From Cryptomeria japonica (lineage: Eukaryota; Streptophyta; Pinopsida; Cupressales; Cupressaceae), in NCBI RefSeq assembly GCF_030272615.1, contig NC_081414.1, positions 522,845,637 to 522,909,636 on the forward strand: a stretch of 64,000 nucleotides of DNA. The letters run 5' to 3'. Positions within the stretch are counted from its first letter, which is position 1, and the number at the start of each line of letters is the position of its first letter. Made by a program: the position numbers and the translations under genes. Below, piece by piece: positions 1 through 12,201 of this stretch. The notes under the pieces were generated by a model. That model did no database searches. It was not told where the DNA came from and saw only the letters and a program-made list of their open reading frames with translations.

Positions 1-780
1 GGTTGCCTAAGAAGAATCAATCAAACATCGTGTATTCTTTAAATTCATTTTTAGGCACCTAAATTGCTATCTGGTTAAAGAACAAATCTGTATTTCATGT
101 TTTAAGTAAATTCTGAGAGGTAGGAGAGTATGCTCTTGTCTTTTTTTTAGACAATCAGAAATCTAGACCCTTGAGGCATTTTCTTTGTTTGAGATTTGTA
201 CATATTTAGCAAGCCTACCCTCCCAAGGAGCTTAAAAACTCTTAAAGCCATTATGGTCAGTGTGAGGGGAATGACCTAAGTGGGAATGGCTAAATGCCAA
301 GTACTCCAACCCACTATAAAATAAATGTGATTTTATGAAAATCAAGTCAATGGCAATGCTCGGGAATAGCTCTCCTCGATACTTTCAGGTATATTAAACC
401 ATGGTTTTCAAGGCTGGGAGACCTCTTAATTGAGTTTATACCTCGACGCGCTGAATGGACCCCTTACTAGATCCATTTAAAAATTAGAAGCTACCCGGTT
501 CACCTCGGAAAGGGGAATAATCTTTGTGCAAGAGAGATAGTAACTCTTCCAAGATACTTGTCATTCTGTGCCCCCATTAGTGTTTGGAGTCGGATAATAC
601 GGCGTTGAGAATCTATTGCATGAGACTCAGCAGTCATATTCTGATTAGCTATTGGGTGTGTACCCGAGTCTACAAGCAAAGGTTTTCTTCTCTCACCAAA
701 TTTTGTAGGGTTTGCATGTTGTGATTGGAGTTACTATTCATATTACGTGTTTTCTATGTTTTCATCCCTCAAACTAAAAC
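1..780. other. Unassigned sequence at left window edge
   Basis: No ORF, RNA gene or LTR pair was recognised here. It lies upstream of the gag leader of element A and could be the 3' part of its 5' LTR or leader. I found no clear LTR terminus or tRNA primer site, and no match to the 3' LTR at 15,819. The 5' LTR of element A therefore probably lies left of the window or is too decayed to see. Confidence 0.4.
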
Positions 781-1669
781 TGAAATACCAAAGCTGGAGA
801 AAATAAGAAACAACTCAGTGATCAAAAACTTTGTCCATGTCAGAACTAGTCTATCCTAAGTCAAAATTCTGTCCAAAACTAGTCTATCCTAGTTAAAAAT
901 CAGTGTATCTCAAAATTGGTCATACTCAGTTGTCATACTCAGCTATTGAAAACTCATAATTTAGTCTATGTCCTGTGAACAGTCGTACAAATCTGATCAT
1001 TTATCATCCTGCTTCATATCCTGTGTCGTACAAGTCTGATTATTTATCATTTGAGCCCCAATAGTGTGTCGTACGAATCCTAAAATTTTGTCGTCTGATG
1101 TTGAATCCTGTGTCATATGATAAAAAATTGCACTGAACATTCTATCATCCTAGACATACCCATCTGTTGTATGGTACTAGGCAACAACTCGTATGAAACA
1201 CTGTTGTTGTCGTCCTGAAGCTATTGAATTGTCTTCCAGCTCACTAAAACCTGTCGTACGAATATTTGATTTTGTCAGAACAAAACAATCAAACTTGCCT
1301 AAAACAAATCTACAACGAGCATAATATTGGTTATCATCATCTTAAGCATAAATAGATGAAGACAATGTACCTCTGCCATTTGTGTTGCACGATTCGGTCG
1401 ATCATCTTTTCAGCTAGTTCAAACAACTACTTATCAAACTTAAGTCACTTAGATAACGTCTTATACAGGATAGATCGTTCCTAAAACCAGACTGAATCTT
1501 AGTCACTATTCTTGAATCAACTTAGATAAACGTCTTATACAGGATAGATCTTTCCTGAAACCAGACTAAATCTTAGATGCTCCTCTCAAACAAATACTGA
1601 ACAACTAGCTCTGAATTTGACCTTAACCTCTGCCTCACAAACAGCTTTAGGTTACACTAATCCATAAAA
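781..1669 (+). other. Leader of element A with repeated TGTCGTACGA-like motifs
   Basis: This is an untranslated stretch before gag. A short motif near TGTCGTACGA recurs: 982, 1024, 1067, 1089, 1111, 1208 and 1252, some copies degenerate. The inverse motif (TCGTACGACAAA type) recurs at about 14,250-14,455, upstream of the antisense gene of the same element. What it does is unknown. No gene is seen. Confidence 0.45.
1447..1578 (+). repeat. Two tandem copies of a ~73-bp unit in the A leader
   Basis: Two adjacent copies begin with CTTAGATAAC / CTTAGATAAAC at about 1,448 and 1,521. They share the ACAGGATAGATC and ACCAGACT blocks and differ by a few substitutions and indels. This is a local duplication just upstream of the gag start. 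Confidence 0.7.
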
Positions 1670-3405
1670 ATGCCTACTCAAACTAGGAGTTCTCGTAAGA
1701 AAGAGACCAAAAGCAAAGGACAAACCTTCACATATCAAGATAACCCATATTACGTGAAGGACCTGCTCACTGATACACCTTCATCATCAGAGGTACCAAT
1801 TTTTGATGAACCTGAATCTTCCACTATATATGAGACAGAACACAATGAAAAAGACAACCTTAGTATTCATGGAACTGATAATAATTCCTCATCAAGTGCA
1901 GCTGAAGATTCTAAGCCTCCCGAAAAAGATATTCATAAATGTCAAAAGGATAAGGATTTATGAAAAATGATGAAGGCTATCATGGCTAGAGAAAAAGAGG
2001 ACTATTTTCTAGAGCTAGCAAAACAAGGTGCCAAACTTCCCACTGGATATGACGTTTAGACTCTCATCACTAAAAAGGAAGAATCACCTATAATTATGGT
2101 CCATAGACAATTCCTATCCTTACGGACTAAGATCACAAAACTAAAAAACAAGGATAAATCCCCAAAACAATATTCTCTGGAGACAATATGCCCATTTCCA
2201 TGTGACAAAAACCTATACATGCCTCCATTCCCTTCACGAGTTGAGATCCCAAAATTTGACAAATATGATGGTACCTCAGATCCTCAAGATCATGTTAGGG
2301 AATTTTGTGCTGCCTGTATGGAGTTCATGCATGATCAAGCGTATCTCATGCACCTTTTTCCAAGGAGTTTGGGAGGACAAGCTATGGAATGGTTCTCAAG
2401 TCTATTTTGGGATTAAAACTTTTGAAGAACTAATCCAACTATTTTTACAACAATACTCATACAACATTCGACATCATGTGACTATGATCGAGCTTTGCAA
2501 TACTAAACAGAAAACAGGGGAGCCTTTTCTTACTTTCCTCCAACATTGGAGAAAGATGTTCTCTTGGTATTCACGACCTATCCCAAATTTTGATAAAATG
2601 GATATATTCATCAATAATTTGGTCTCTAAATTGAAATATAGTATCCAAATGCAAGTACACCCATCATTTAACAAAATGGTCGATAATGCTATCCGAATGG
2701 AAGATGTGCTTATAAAGAAAGGAGATATCTCGCCTTGGAAAGAAACACAACCAGGATCTAGCTCTAAAGAGAACAACAAGTATTGGAAGTATGGCAAAGA
2801 CAACAATAAGAACGTTGTTAATGACGGAGTAGTAGACACTGTTAAAACCAGCTCAAAGCCCACAATATTCAACTTGGCTAGTGGCACACAAGCACTCAAA
2901 GTAGCTGAAACTGCAGCAGAAAATCCTCCAAAGAAAACAAGAGTGGTTCAAAGAGAAACCTTGGCTTTCCAAGCCTAAGCATGATTTCACTCCTCTCAAA
3001 GAATCATATGAATCCACTTTCAAAACTCTATTGGCAAACAACCCGATAACATTACCAAATAATTCTAGGCCATATGATCCCGAAGTCAAACCAAAATGGT
3101 GGAGAGAAAATGAATACTATGACTTCCATCAAATTAAAGGTCATAACACAAACAATTGCATGAAGCTCAAGCATGAGATTCAAGATCTCATAGATGTTGG
3201 TAAAATTGTTGTCAGGAATCACCTGACCAATGCTGATCACAAATCATTTAAGGACCCTTTACATGTTTACGAACAAGTTGAATCCTCAAAGATCAAAGGA
3301 GGTGCTAAAGTAAATTATACTTATACCACCAATGATAACATCATCAACATGATTGAGCCTTCCCAATCTGAATATTGCAATGTGATTATAATCCAAGATA
3401 AATAA
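1670..3405 (+). pseudogene. gag: Element A gag relic (capsid/nucleocapsid)
   Basis: The reading begins with an ATG and a Ser/Lys/Glu-rich tail, then the retrotransposon gag core. Recognisable blocks are IPKFDKYDGTSDPQDHV and AMEWF near 2,245-2,400, followed by a TFEELIQLF-type helix. A late segment (about 3,100-3,190) resembles the zinc knuckle plus LK-x-EI-x-LI helix common in these gags. Its first Cys is an Asp here (YYDFHQIKGHNTNNC), so the knuckle is damaged. Stops fall at 1,961 and 2,056. Frame changes near 2,400 and 2,970 break the gene into three frames. Gag would form the cytoplasmic particle that packages element RNA; this copy cannot make it. Confidence 0.8.
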
Positions 3406-3429
3406 AATGAATCACGATATGCAAGAGCT

Positions 3430-4409
3430 ATGACCCGTTCTCAAAAGAAAGTAACTCTCCAAGGAGCTAGTTCTTCAACTCCAGCTCAAGCAACATCAAA
3501 CCTACCAGCCTCATCAAACAAACAAAAAGAATCAACCTTTGATAAATTTAAAAGGCTAACTTCAACATCATCCTCTGGATATAGCGTTGTTGAACAATTG
3601 AAAAGGACAAATGCTCAAATCTCAATCTTTGAATTACTAAAAATCTTTTCTGCTCACAAAGAGATCCTGGACAACGCCTTGCTCACCACTAATGTTTCAA
3701 AAGATTGACATTGATTGGTTTCAATCCATGGTGGGTCATTTGACTTCACCTCACTATCTGACCTTCTTTGAAGAGGATGACAACTTGCTAAATCATCCAC
3801 ATAACCAGCCATTGCACATTGAAGCCATGATCCATAAACACAGAGTCAAATATGTTTTGATAGATGGAGGCATGGGATTGAATAACTTGTACTTACAGTC
3901 TACTTACACAACTAGAATTTTTTGAAAATGTCATTGATCCGGGCAATAAAATAACAATTAAAACCTATGATGAAGAGGAAAGGACATCTAAAGGTCTGGT
4001 ATCATTACCAATCAAGATGGGACCTGTAGAAAGAGATGTCATTTTCCAGGTACTTGATCTTCCTCTGTCATACAATATCTTATTGGGCAGGTTGTGGATT
4101 CATGAAATGAAGGCAGTTCCATCTACATACCATAAATGCTTAAAATTTCCCTACAATGGAGTTGAAGTCAGTATTCCTGCTGATACAAATGTCCCCTATA
4201 ATGCATTGACAAAAGGTGCTGATACTTTTGTACCTCATAATAGGGCAGCTTCTACAAAGGAAAATTTGGAAGCTCTAATGAAAGACTTAGAAACTAAATT
4301 GAAGATTACAAATACCGACATGGATGGCTACAAGATAGAACTGGTACTTTCATTAGTAGTTGGGCAAACCATTAGAGGCTATGAGAACACAAACTCCCTC
4401 CATCACTGA
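3430..4409 (+). pseudogene. Element A gag-pol linker and aspartic protease relic
   Basis: The first part (3,430-3,708) is a low-complexity Ser/Thr/Gln linker ending in an ISIFELLKIFSAHKEIL helix, which normally precedes the protease in Tat-type polyproteins. The protease follows a frame change. Its active-site loop reads VLIDGGMGLNN, with Asp-Gly-Gly at 3,863-3,871, and after another shift comes the flap and C-terminal part ending LPLSYNILLGRLWIHEM (about 4,050-4,110). Asp-Gly-Gly in place of Asp-Ser/Thr-Gly occurs in this lineage. The protease would cleave the polyprotein. The piece occupies three frames and is dead. Confidence 0.75.
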
Positions 4410-4455
4410 AGTAGTTGGGAAAACCATCAGAGGCTATGAGAACACAAACTTCAGC
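4355..4455 (+). repeat. ~57-bp direct duplication downstream of the A protease
   Basis: The block GTAGTTGGGCAAACCATTAG and its continuation AGGCTATGAGAACACAAACT occur twice, at about 4,356 and 4,413. The two copies differ by a few bases. The first copy reads into a stop and the second carries on into the G-patch segment, so it looks like a small post-insertion tandem duplication. Confidence 0.7.
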
Positions 4456-4745
4456 TCCAATTATCATATATGATGGTCTTTTTGTACAGTCTTCTACTTC
4501 CCTTGCAGATGAAATAGAAGAGGATGCAGTTCTTAAATGGCTTTTCAAGGAAGATAGTCAAAACAAGGAGGTACGACATTGTGAGATTTCCTCAACCCAA
4601 TATGGTCCTGGCTATAAGATGATTCAATGCATGGGATATTCAGGTACTAGTCCCCTGGGTAAACATCAAGAGGGTATTATTCAACCAATTTAGCTGCAAA
4701 CAAAATCAACAAATGATAAGGTTGGACTGGGGTACAATCCGAAAA
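4415..4745 (+). pseudogene. Element A G-patch-like segment between protease and RT
   Basis: An acidic stretch is followed by GPGYKMIQCMGYSGTSPLGK, then EGIIQPI, a stop at 4,691, and a downstream GLGYNP. The pattern of an aromatic/hydrophobic pair, a Met-Gly-Tyr turn, a Gly-Lys and a later GLGY matches the G-patch, a glycine-rich nucleic-acid-associated motif. G-patch segments in this position are known from some retroviruses and plant gypsy polyproteins. The motif has lost some glycines, and a stop separates its two halves. The call rests on motif reading only. Confidence 0.5.
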
Positions 4746-6191
4746 AGACATCAGACCAAAAACATACTTCTAAGTCTAAGTGGTAGAAAAGGATATCGCC
4801 TTCAACATTATAGGAAACAAACACTCAACAAACTCAAGAAGAGTGTGTAAAAGAAAAAGAGGAACCAGCAATCAATAAAGAAGAAATAGTTAGCACTCAA
4901 GCTCTGATGGTGTCGGCTACAACAATACAAGGAGTTGAAGTCCTAGAGGATATAAGAGACGAAGTAGAAAGAATCATAGAATTGTTTGCACCACTGAAGG
5001 TTCCAGTCACGTACACTGGTAGGCAACAAGTAGAAGATTCAGAGACTGATTCAAATGAGTATGAATGCGGTCCAGATCACCTCTCAGATACATCCACTAT
5101 AGAAACTCTAGCAGAGTCTACTAGTATCACAGATGATACTCAAGAGATGATACGCATAAAACTAGAAAAGGAAATACAGGAAATCAGACTAAAAAGACAA
5201 GAAAACTATGAACAAGGATTGAAAGAAAGAATCTATTATATACCCCTCTAATAAAATAGAACAAATCTGGTATAGCACTACACGAGAAGAATTGGAAGCT
5301 ACAGATGCAGAACTAGTCATCAGTCCAAAGGAAGCTAAATGGAGTAGATGACAGGGAATCACAGAAACATCAAGATCATATCAACAGGTGTGTCGGATAC
5401 AAATGATAAATGAGCCAGATCTTGAAGGAACTTTCAGCATTAAAGATGTTGGTGTTGATACTATACATATACTCACTAAATTGCGTGAAGAAGACTTAGA
5501 AAATTCATCCAATGACTCTAATAACTCTGACAATAGTCCTATTCTTGATAATATCTACTCAGCATCCAACTCTGAATCATCTAATTTAAATGATGAAAAT
5601 TTGTCTACTGATCTTATTGTTGTCGAACCTCGGTACGAAGTCTAGTCTGGCATAGAGAATGATGCTACAAGTATGTCTATTGGATCAGGTCAACTAAATA
5701 TTAACGTGCACTTTAATAATCATATTCTGACTTTTCCTAGTCTTGAGACACTTACGCAAGGTATCCTTCTAGAACTCAACTTTTCGATCCGTAGTTATGA
5801 TGACAATACCGTGAACTCCCTTGAACCTATCCATGCTCTATCCTTAGTATATCCAGAACTAATTGACTCTACTTTACAAGACCAGCCCATGAATATATCT
5901 ACTTTTGCCAATGACTATACGTTAGCCTATTATCTCAATATAGTTGAACTTATGGACTCTTCCACTAGTGATCAGAGTGAAAACATGACTAAAATAGATA
6001 TCAAGTATCTTAGTTGCAAAAATAAGAAAAATAAAAATTAAAGATCTGATGGCAAAAACCACATTGTGGCGGTGTCAGAATCTAAAAAAGAGAAAATAAA
6101 GGATGTACCTAAAGGTCAAAACCTCTCTGAGGTGCCTGAAGGTGAGATACTTTATATACTTCCAAATCACTTCTAGGAAAGGTCTTATATA
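4746..6191 (+). pseudogene. Element A acidic polyprotein linker before RT
   Basis: Open pieces at 4,907-5,251, 5,388-5,645 and 5,673-6,041 encode acidic, Ser/Asn/Glu-rich protein with no recognisable domain. The first starts VSATTIQGVEVLEDIRDEVE and contains a predicted charged helix (EMIRIKLEKEIQEIRLKRQE). Long unstructured acidic linkers between protease and RT are common in large Tat elements, so this is read as part of the former pol ORF. The pieces fall in different frames. No function can be assigned. Confidence 0.5.
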
Positions 6192-7205
6192 TTGATCGAG
6201 CCAACTCAGCCAGTGAACATTGGGAGTCAAGAGACACCACACATCATCCATGTAGCTCAATCATTATCAGTAGAAGAATTGAAAGATTTCACTCATCTCT
6301 TTTCAGAAAAGAAGATCAATTTTGCATGGACATACTCTGATATGATAGGCTTGGATCCTAATCTTATCATGCATCATCTTTCTATCACACTAGGAGTTAA
6401 ACCAATCAAGCAAAAGCTTCATAAGATGCACCCTCACATGGCACTACTAGTCAAAGCTGAGCTAGAAAAACTACTAAGAACTGGATTTATCAGAGCTATA
6501 GACTATGCAGAATGGATTTCAAACATAGTACCTATGTCAAAGGTAGACAAATCTATTAGGGTTTGCACAGACTTCAGAGATCTCAACAAAGCTTGTCTGA
6601 AGGATGACTTTCCATTACCAAACATTAATATGATAGTTCATATGGCTGTTGGGTATGAGATGTACTCACTAATGGACGGATTATCCAATTATAATTAGAT
6701 CAAAATAGCTCCTGGAGATCAAGAAAAGATAGCATGCACCTGTGCATGGGGAACCTTTTGCTATAATGTCATGCCATTTGGGCTGAAGAACGCAGGAGCA
6801 ACTTATCAAAGAGCATTAACAACAATATTTCATGATATGATGCATAAGAATATGGAAGACTATGTTGATGAAAATTTAGTAAAGACTATGAAGAGATCCA
6901 CGCATATTCAAGAGCTAGGCCCTATACTAGATAGAATGGAAAAATTCAAACTCCGGCTAAATCGAAAAAAGTGTGCATTCAAAGTGACATATGGTAAACT
7001 ACTTGGCTACATTATTTCAAAAAAGGGAATCGAGGTTGATCTTGAGAAGGTCCAATCTACAATGGAAATGCTTTCTGAAGAACATCAGTCAAATGAGAAG
7101 TTTATAGGGACGTCTTCAATCAATCAGATGCTTCATTTCTCAGCTGGCAGACAAAGCTCAACCTTTCACAAAAGTATTGAGGAAAGGAGTAATATACAAC
7201 TATGA
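6192..7205 (+). pseudogene. Element A reverse transcriptase relic
   Basis: Gypsy RT blocks are clear in order. PIKQKLHKMHP and ELEKLLRTGFIR come first, then WISNIVPMSKVDKSIRVCTDFRDLN, then the motif-A region YSLMDGLSNYN (Asp retained). A TAG at 6,696 is followed by WGTFCYNVMPFGLKNAGATYQRAL and the catalytic box. The box reads YVDE at 6,861-6,872 where YVDD is expected, so the second catalytic aspartate is a glutamate. The thumb/connection (KCAFKVTYGKLLGYIISKKGIEVD) is present. A frame change occurs near 7,180. RT would copy element RNA to DNA; the stop and the YVDE change both argue against activity. Confidence 0.9.
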
Positions 7206-7683
7206 TCGAGAATGTGAACAACACCTTCAACAAATAAAAGAGTACTTGTCTAATCCACCAATACTGATGCTGCCAATTCAAGGCAAACCATTGATCTTAT
7301 ACATATCAGCCACTGATTCATCACTAGGGGCACTTCTGGCACAACAAGATGAAAATAAAAAAGAGAGAGCCATATATTACATCAGCAGAACATTGGTGTC
7401 TTATGAAATGAACTACACCATAATAGAAAAAGAATGCTTGGCATTAGTCTTTGCATCACAAAAATTTAGACACTACATGTTAGCACATTCAGTCAAGTTG
7501 GTGGCTAAGATTGATCCACTCAAGTATCTTCTCAACAAAGCAACACTCACTGGAAGATTGGCAAAATGGGTCATGGTACTTACAAAGTTTGATATTGAAT
7601 ATGTGGAATGCAAAGCCATCAAAGGACAAGTAATTACAGATCAAATCACTGAAGCCCCACTTGAAGACACTCAACCGTTGCAT
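7177..7683 (+). pseudogene. Element A RNase H (gypsy-type) relic
   Basis: The reading follows RT and contains LILYISATDSSLGALLAQQ, then ERAIYYISRTL, then NYTIIEKECLALVFA, which are the standard gypsy RNase H blocks with Asp and Glu residues kept. It ends in a connection sequence (GRLAKWVMVLTKFDIEYVECK) where a second RNase H normally begins in Tat elements. RNase H would remove RNA from the RNA:DNA hybrid. It is open in frame itself but cut off from RT by a frameshift. Confidence 0.85.
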
Positions 7684-8190
7684 ATAGAGTTTCCATATGA
7701 ATCAATAATGCACCTTACTCAACAACCCTGGAAAATGCTCTTTGATGGGTCTTTCACTCAAAATGGTTCCAGTGCTGGAATACTATTTATTACTCCTCAG
7801 AAGTATTCAATCCCAACGTCTTATAAGATTTTGTTCCCTTGTACAAACAATATTGCAAAATATGAAGCTTTGGTAAATGGGATAAAGCTAGCTATAGAAT
7901 GAAAGGTTGCAGAATTACACATCTATGGAGATTCTCAGTTGATCATCAATCAAATAAATGATACATATCAGACTCGAGATGAGAAACTAATGCCTTATAA
8001 GAAGATTGTGGATGACCTCGAGAAATATTTTTCTTTTGTATCATTCCAACAGTTCCCCATATCCGCAAACAGAGCAACAGATGCTATGGCCACCTTGGTG
8101 TCTATACCTGAGTTACAAGAATCCAATTTTCGCTTTGAATTCCTGGTGGAAGAGTTACATTACCCTGCCTATGATTCTCCTAAGACCTAA
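7684..8190 (+). pseudogene. Element A second, archaeal-type RNase H relic
   Basis: It opens with WKMLFDGSFTQNGSSAG, followed by AKYEALVNGI, LHIYGDSQLIINQI and ANRATDAMA. These keep the D-E-D-D catalytic set typical of the extra RNase H of Tat elements. A TGA at 7,900-7,902 interrupts the same frame between the Glu and the second Asp. The position after the gypsy RNase H and before integrase is the usual one for Tat. This contrasts with element B, where the equivalent domain lies upstream of RT. Confidence 0.8.
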
Positions 8191-9257
8191 ATAGTCTGTT
8201 CTATTATTGGACATGACTCATCCTGATATAGCCACATTTACTCTTATCTATGAGACCAAATTATTCTAGAAAATCTTACCCGTAATGTGAAAAGGAACCT
8301 AACCTGAAATGATTCACGATACATCATCATTGCTAGCGATCTATTTAGATGAGGTTTAGATGGTACATTGCTTAGGTGTCTAGAAACTGAAGAGTCTAAA
8401 TGTGCATTATCGGAAGTCCATTAAGGTATTTGTGGATCTCATTCAAATGGTCTTACTTTTGCTCGGAAACTACTAAGGGCTGGCAACTAATTGCCAGACA
8501 TGGACAAGGATGCTATAAAGTTTTCTAAGACTTGTGAGAAATGTCAGCTACATGGAAATCTCATACATGCTCCAGCAAGGGATCTCATACCCTTCATCAC
8601 ACATTGGCCTTTCCAGCAATGGGCCTTTGATCTCATTGGTCAGATCTATCTTGCATCATCTAACGGACATAAATTTATCATAAATGCCATTGAGTATTTC
8701 ACTAAGTGGGTAGAAGCAGTTACACTGATCAAAGCAACTGGCAAACAAGTAGCTTTGTTCATCCTAAACCATATCATCTGCAGGTATGGGATACCTTCGT
8801 CCATCGTGACTGACAATGGGGACAATTCAAGAATAAAGATCTGGATGAGCTCTGTGAGAAATTCAAAATTAGACAACATTGGTCATCTGTATATTACCCC
8901 CAAGGTAATGGACAAGCTGAGGCATCCAACAAAAACCTATTGACTATCTTGCACAGAATAGTAAATAAATCTAGGAAGGATTGGCATCTACAGCTCAATC
9001 CTGCATTATGGGCTTACAGAACAAGTATCAGAACACCTATTGGGTCTACTCCTTTCTCTTTGGTGTATGGGTCTGAAGTAGTATAACCTATTGAAGTAGA
9101 AATACCATCTCTAAGAGTTTCTTTACAAGGTCTTGTTACTGATGAAGACTATAGAATATCTAGATTGCAAGAACTCGAATTGCTAGATGAATGTCAGCAA
9201 GTGGCGTTTGATCATCTCAGAGTGTATCAAAAGAGAATGTCTAGAGGATATAACAAG

Positions 9258-10440
9258 TGTTGGTATTTTGGTATGGTTTTGTCATTGATGTCAACACCTA
9301 CTAAAACACTAGCACTTTGGAGATCCAACAACATTCACCGGCAAGCAAGTAACTATTGCACAGTTACTAGTATATGGTTCACCGACAGGATATAATGTTC
9401 ACCGGTACCTGGAATGATATGGAAGACACTTGATAATGTCGAAGACATCATATGGACACTTTGTTTTAAAGAATTGATCATTGGTATATTCATATTTGCA
9501 TATTTGCTTTTACTGGCAAATAGGTCCAGGGTTATCTAGGGTTACACCAGCAGGTTTATCTTTTCCAGATCAGCATGGCACGCTATGAAGATGATTTATT
9601 ATTGTTGTAAATGCATTAAGCTGACATGTTTAATCAGTTATTGCATTGGATATTATATTATATGTAAAAAAAATTTATTGTAATATCTTGTAGAGCCGAC
9701 CTACTAAAATTGGTCTTAGGTTATGGTATAAATGTAAGATCTTATCAACATGGCACGCTATGAAGATGATTTATTATTGTTGTAAATGCATTAAGCTGAC
9801 ATGTTTAATCAGTTATTGCATCGGATATTATATTATATGTAAAATGTTTTTATTGTACTATCTTGTAGAGCCAACCTACTAAAATTGGTCTTAGGTTATG
9901 GTATAAATGTAAGATCTTATTTGTAAGATCAAATGGGGAATGCGAAAAAGAATTGTGTGAAGGTATATGCGAGATTAAGCAGAGGTATACAGGAAGACAT
10001 CATTTGAAGGTGAAGCTAGATTTTTGTAGAAGCATATCAGCATTACACCGGTACTGAATCCAGCATATGAAGATGCTATTTTGTGCAGTACATTCCTATT
10101 GGATTTAACCATCCAACTGTAGTCAGTGTGACTCCCATTTTGTGATTGAGCAGTGAGCTCTAGGCTATTGGCCTTTCGGCATGTGCAGACCCCATTTATG
10201 TACACTTACTATCTGCAGTAGTATCATCTGATTGTGGGTAAGGTTTCCCACCATGGTTTTTCCCCTTACAGGGTTTCCACGTACAAAATATTGGTGTTAT
10301 GACTCTATGTTAACACTGTCTACCGACACACTTAATTGGTTTACTGGTATTAAGCATTAAGTTGGTTAATTGGTTTTTGGTTTGAATTTATTAGACAACT
10401 GATTCACCCCCCCACTCTTAGTTGTCTCCGGGACCTAACA
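9258..10440 (+). mobile_element. Solo LTR (Ty1/copia-like) inserted in element A integrase
   Basis: The 1,183-bp insertion starts TGTTGGTATTTTGG and ends GGACCTAACA, so it has TG...CA ends. It is flanked by perfect 5-bp direct repeats ACAAG (9,253-9,257 and 10,441-10,445). It lacks coding sequence, as expected for a solo LTR left by recombination between the two LTRs of a full element. The 3' part contains the CCACCATGG, TTTTTCCCC and TTTCCACGTAC blocks seen near the end of many plant copia LTRs, so copia is preferred, but the superfamily is an inference. Confidence 0.85.
9574..9920 (+). repeat. Tandem 175-bp duplication inside the solo LTR
   Basis: Two adjacent copies begin CATGGCACGCTATGAAGATG, at 9,574 and 9,749, and both end near ATAAATGTAAGATCTTAT. 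They are almost identical apart from a few substitutions and a run of A. The near identity suggests the duplication is young, or was present in the source element. An intact family member would show which. Confidence 0.85.
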
Positions 10441-10667
10441 ACAAGAAGGTTCGACAAAGAGAATTTCAGGTTAGTGACCTAGTGTTGAGAGAAAATCCTA
10501 AAAATCAATAGTTCTGAGACAACAAAGGGAAGTTTGAACCCAACTGGCTGGGTCCCTACATCGTCACTATAGTATTTGGCTTTGGTGCTTATCAGCTCTC
10601 AACATCGGAAGGAGAATAGCTTCGTGAACCAATTAACACCATCCATTTGAATAAATTCTTCACTTAG

Positions 10668-12036
10668 CATTCTCTGCTCCAGCAACCTATACAGCTAAAA
10701 AATGTCCTGAAAAAAACTCATAAAATCATAAAAAGTCCAAAAAAAAAAAGAAGAAGAATCTCTGCCAAGTAGGTGAAAACCTGGCAAACAGGCACCTCTT
10801 GTACTCAACGCTCCATCTATCAACGCAACGTTGGCATTTCCCACTTTCATGCATCTTTATTATCGCTTGTACATATTTCAGTCACCTTTGTGACATTCTG
10901 GTTTGTTGGAACCCCCGTGGCTTGAAACTAATTAATATCCTAGTCTTAGGTTAATCGACAAAGCAATTTACATGTCCTAAGCAATATCAACCAAGTCATC
11001 TTTCTATCAGTGAAACCTAGTCGTCCCCTTTGAGTCAGTTACCTATCTCCTAACTATTGAAGAGTTTTATCATTGAGTACACAAGCAAATCAACAAAATC
11101 GAAAACAACCACTAAACAGTTTGAGCTATGAATGAAAATTTATTTTGTATGTTGTCTTTTATATTGATTTTTTATTATTATCCCTCTGAGTAACTCGAGG
11201 AATTATATCTTGACTAAGAGGAGCAAGGATTGGGGGCATAATATTTTCTTTGTTTTCTGCTTGTAGGAATGATTCCGATGATCTGGAAACATCTAATAAG
11301 TTGGGTGTCTGTGATAAGAGCCTTCACATCAAGGTGAAATCGCCACACATACCTCGACTCCGCTTATTTGTATGCTACAAGGAGGTTCTCATCATTTCTT
11401 TGTCTGTTTTGAGGGAATTTCTTTATCATGCAATCCAGGTTTCTGCGAAATCTGTCCAAGGATATGAACGAAATAAGGGTCATTGTGGACAAGATAATTA
11501 ATATTGCACATGAAAATAAAGGAACTCTAATCTTCCTGTTATGTTTGCTATGCTCAGTGATGAAACTTAAGCATTTTAAATCCAGTGACTAGGTTTAGGT
11601 TGCATCTCATTTTGCATTTAATTCTGTATTTTGTGAATTTAGAGTGATTTCGGTATGGTAATAATCTTGTTAGATTCTAAATGAGAGTTGGATGCATCAT
11701 CTTTTCTTAGCTAAGTGGTCTCTTTTTCATCATTTCTTTGATCGAGTACTTGTGTATTGAGATGTTAGCTCCATACATAAGCATCTTATATAGATTCATA
11801 CATTTCATTATCACTCATTCGCATTCATTTTATTGCATAGAGAAAAAGAAAATTTGCATTACTCATTACTCATTTTCATCATTTATTTGCATATGAAAAG
11901 AAGAAAAAACAAACATTCATATTCATCTGCATTACATACATCCTTGCTAAATAGATATGCATACATATAGAATAAAGAATATAGAAGACATTTCATAATA
12001 GATCAGCACAAGTACTATGAATTCCAATCAGATCTC

Positions 12037-12088
<52 letters not shown>

Positions 12089-12147
12089 ATATCTATATAT
12101 ATATCTATATATATATATATATATAAAATCATCAATTCTCAGAGTAC
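10668..12147. other. Element A region between pol and the antisense gene
   Basis: No convincing gene is present. A purine run followed by GGGGGCATAATA near 11,217-11,244 resembles a polypurine tract and lies well inside the element. The short ORF at 11,250-11,501 has no family signature and is not called. The stretch ends in an AT dinucleotide microsatellite. Confidence 0.5.
12037..12125. repeat. (AT)n microsatellite
   Basis: About 90 bp of alternating A and T, broken by a few TATC interruptions. It lies just beyond the C-terminal end of the antisense mobile-domain gene. It is prone to length change. Confidence 0.95.
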
Positions 12148-12201
12148 AAAATGATGTCAACTGACATCTACAAACTCCCATCGGAGAAAGAATTGTATAG
12201 G

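Larger units (their letters stand above)
8191..10667 (+). pseudogene. Element A integrase relic, split by a solo LTR
   Basis: An HHCC-like zinc region runs to CEKCQ at about 8,545. The catalytic core follows: WAFDLIGQI (first Asp), SIVTDNG (second Asp) and, after a frameshift near 8,850, QGNGQAEASNK (Glu kept). The C-terminal part continues with ALWAYRTSIRTPIGSTPFSLVYGSE to RGYNK at 9,257, where a 1,183-bp LTR is inserted. The protein resumes at 10,446 with KVRQREFQVSDLVLRENPK and ends near NTIHLNKFFT at 10,667. Removing the insertion and one 5-bp duplicate restores continuity at that point. Further stops lie in the C-terminal part. Integrase would insert the element DNA into the genome. Confidence 0.85.
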
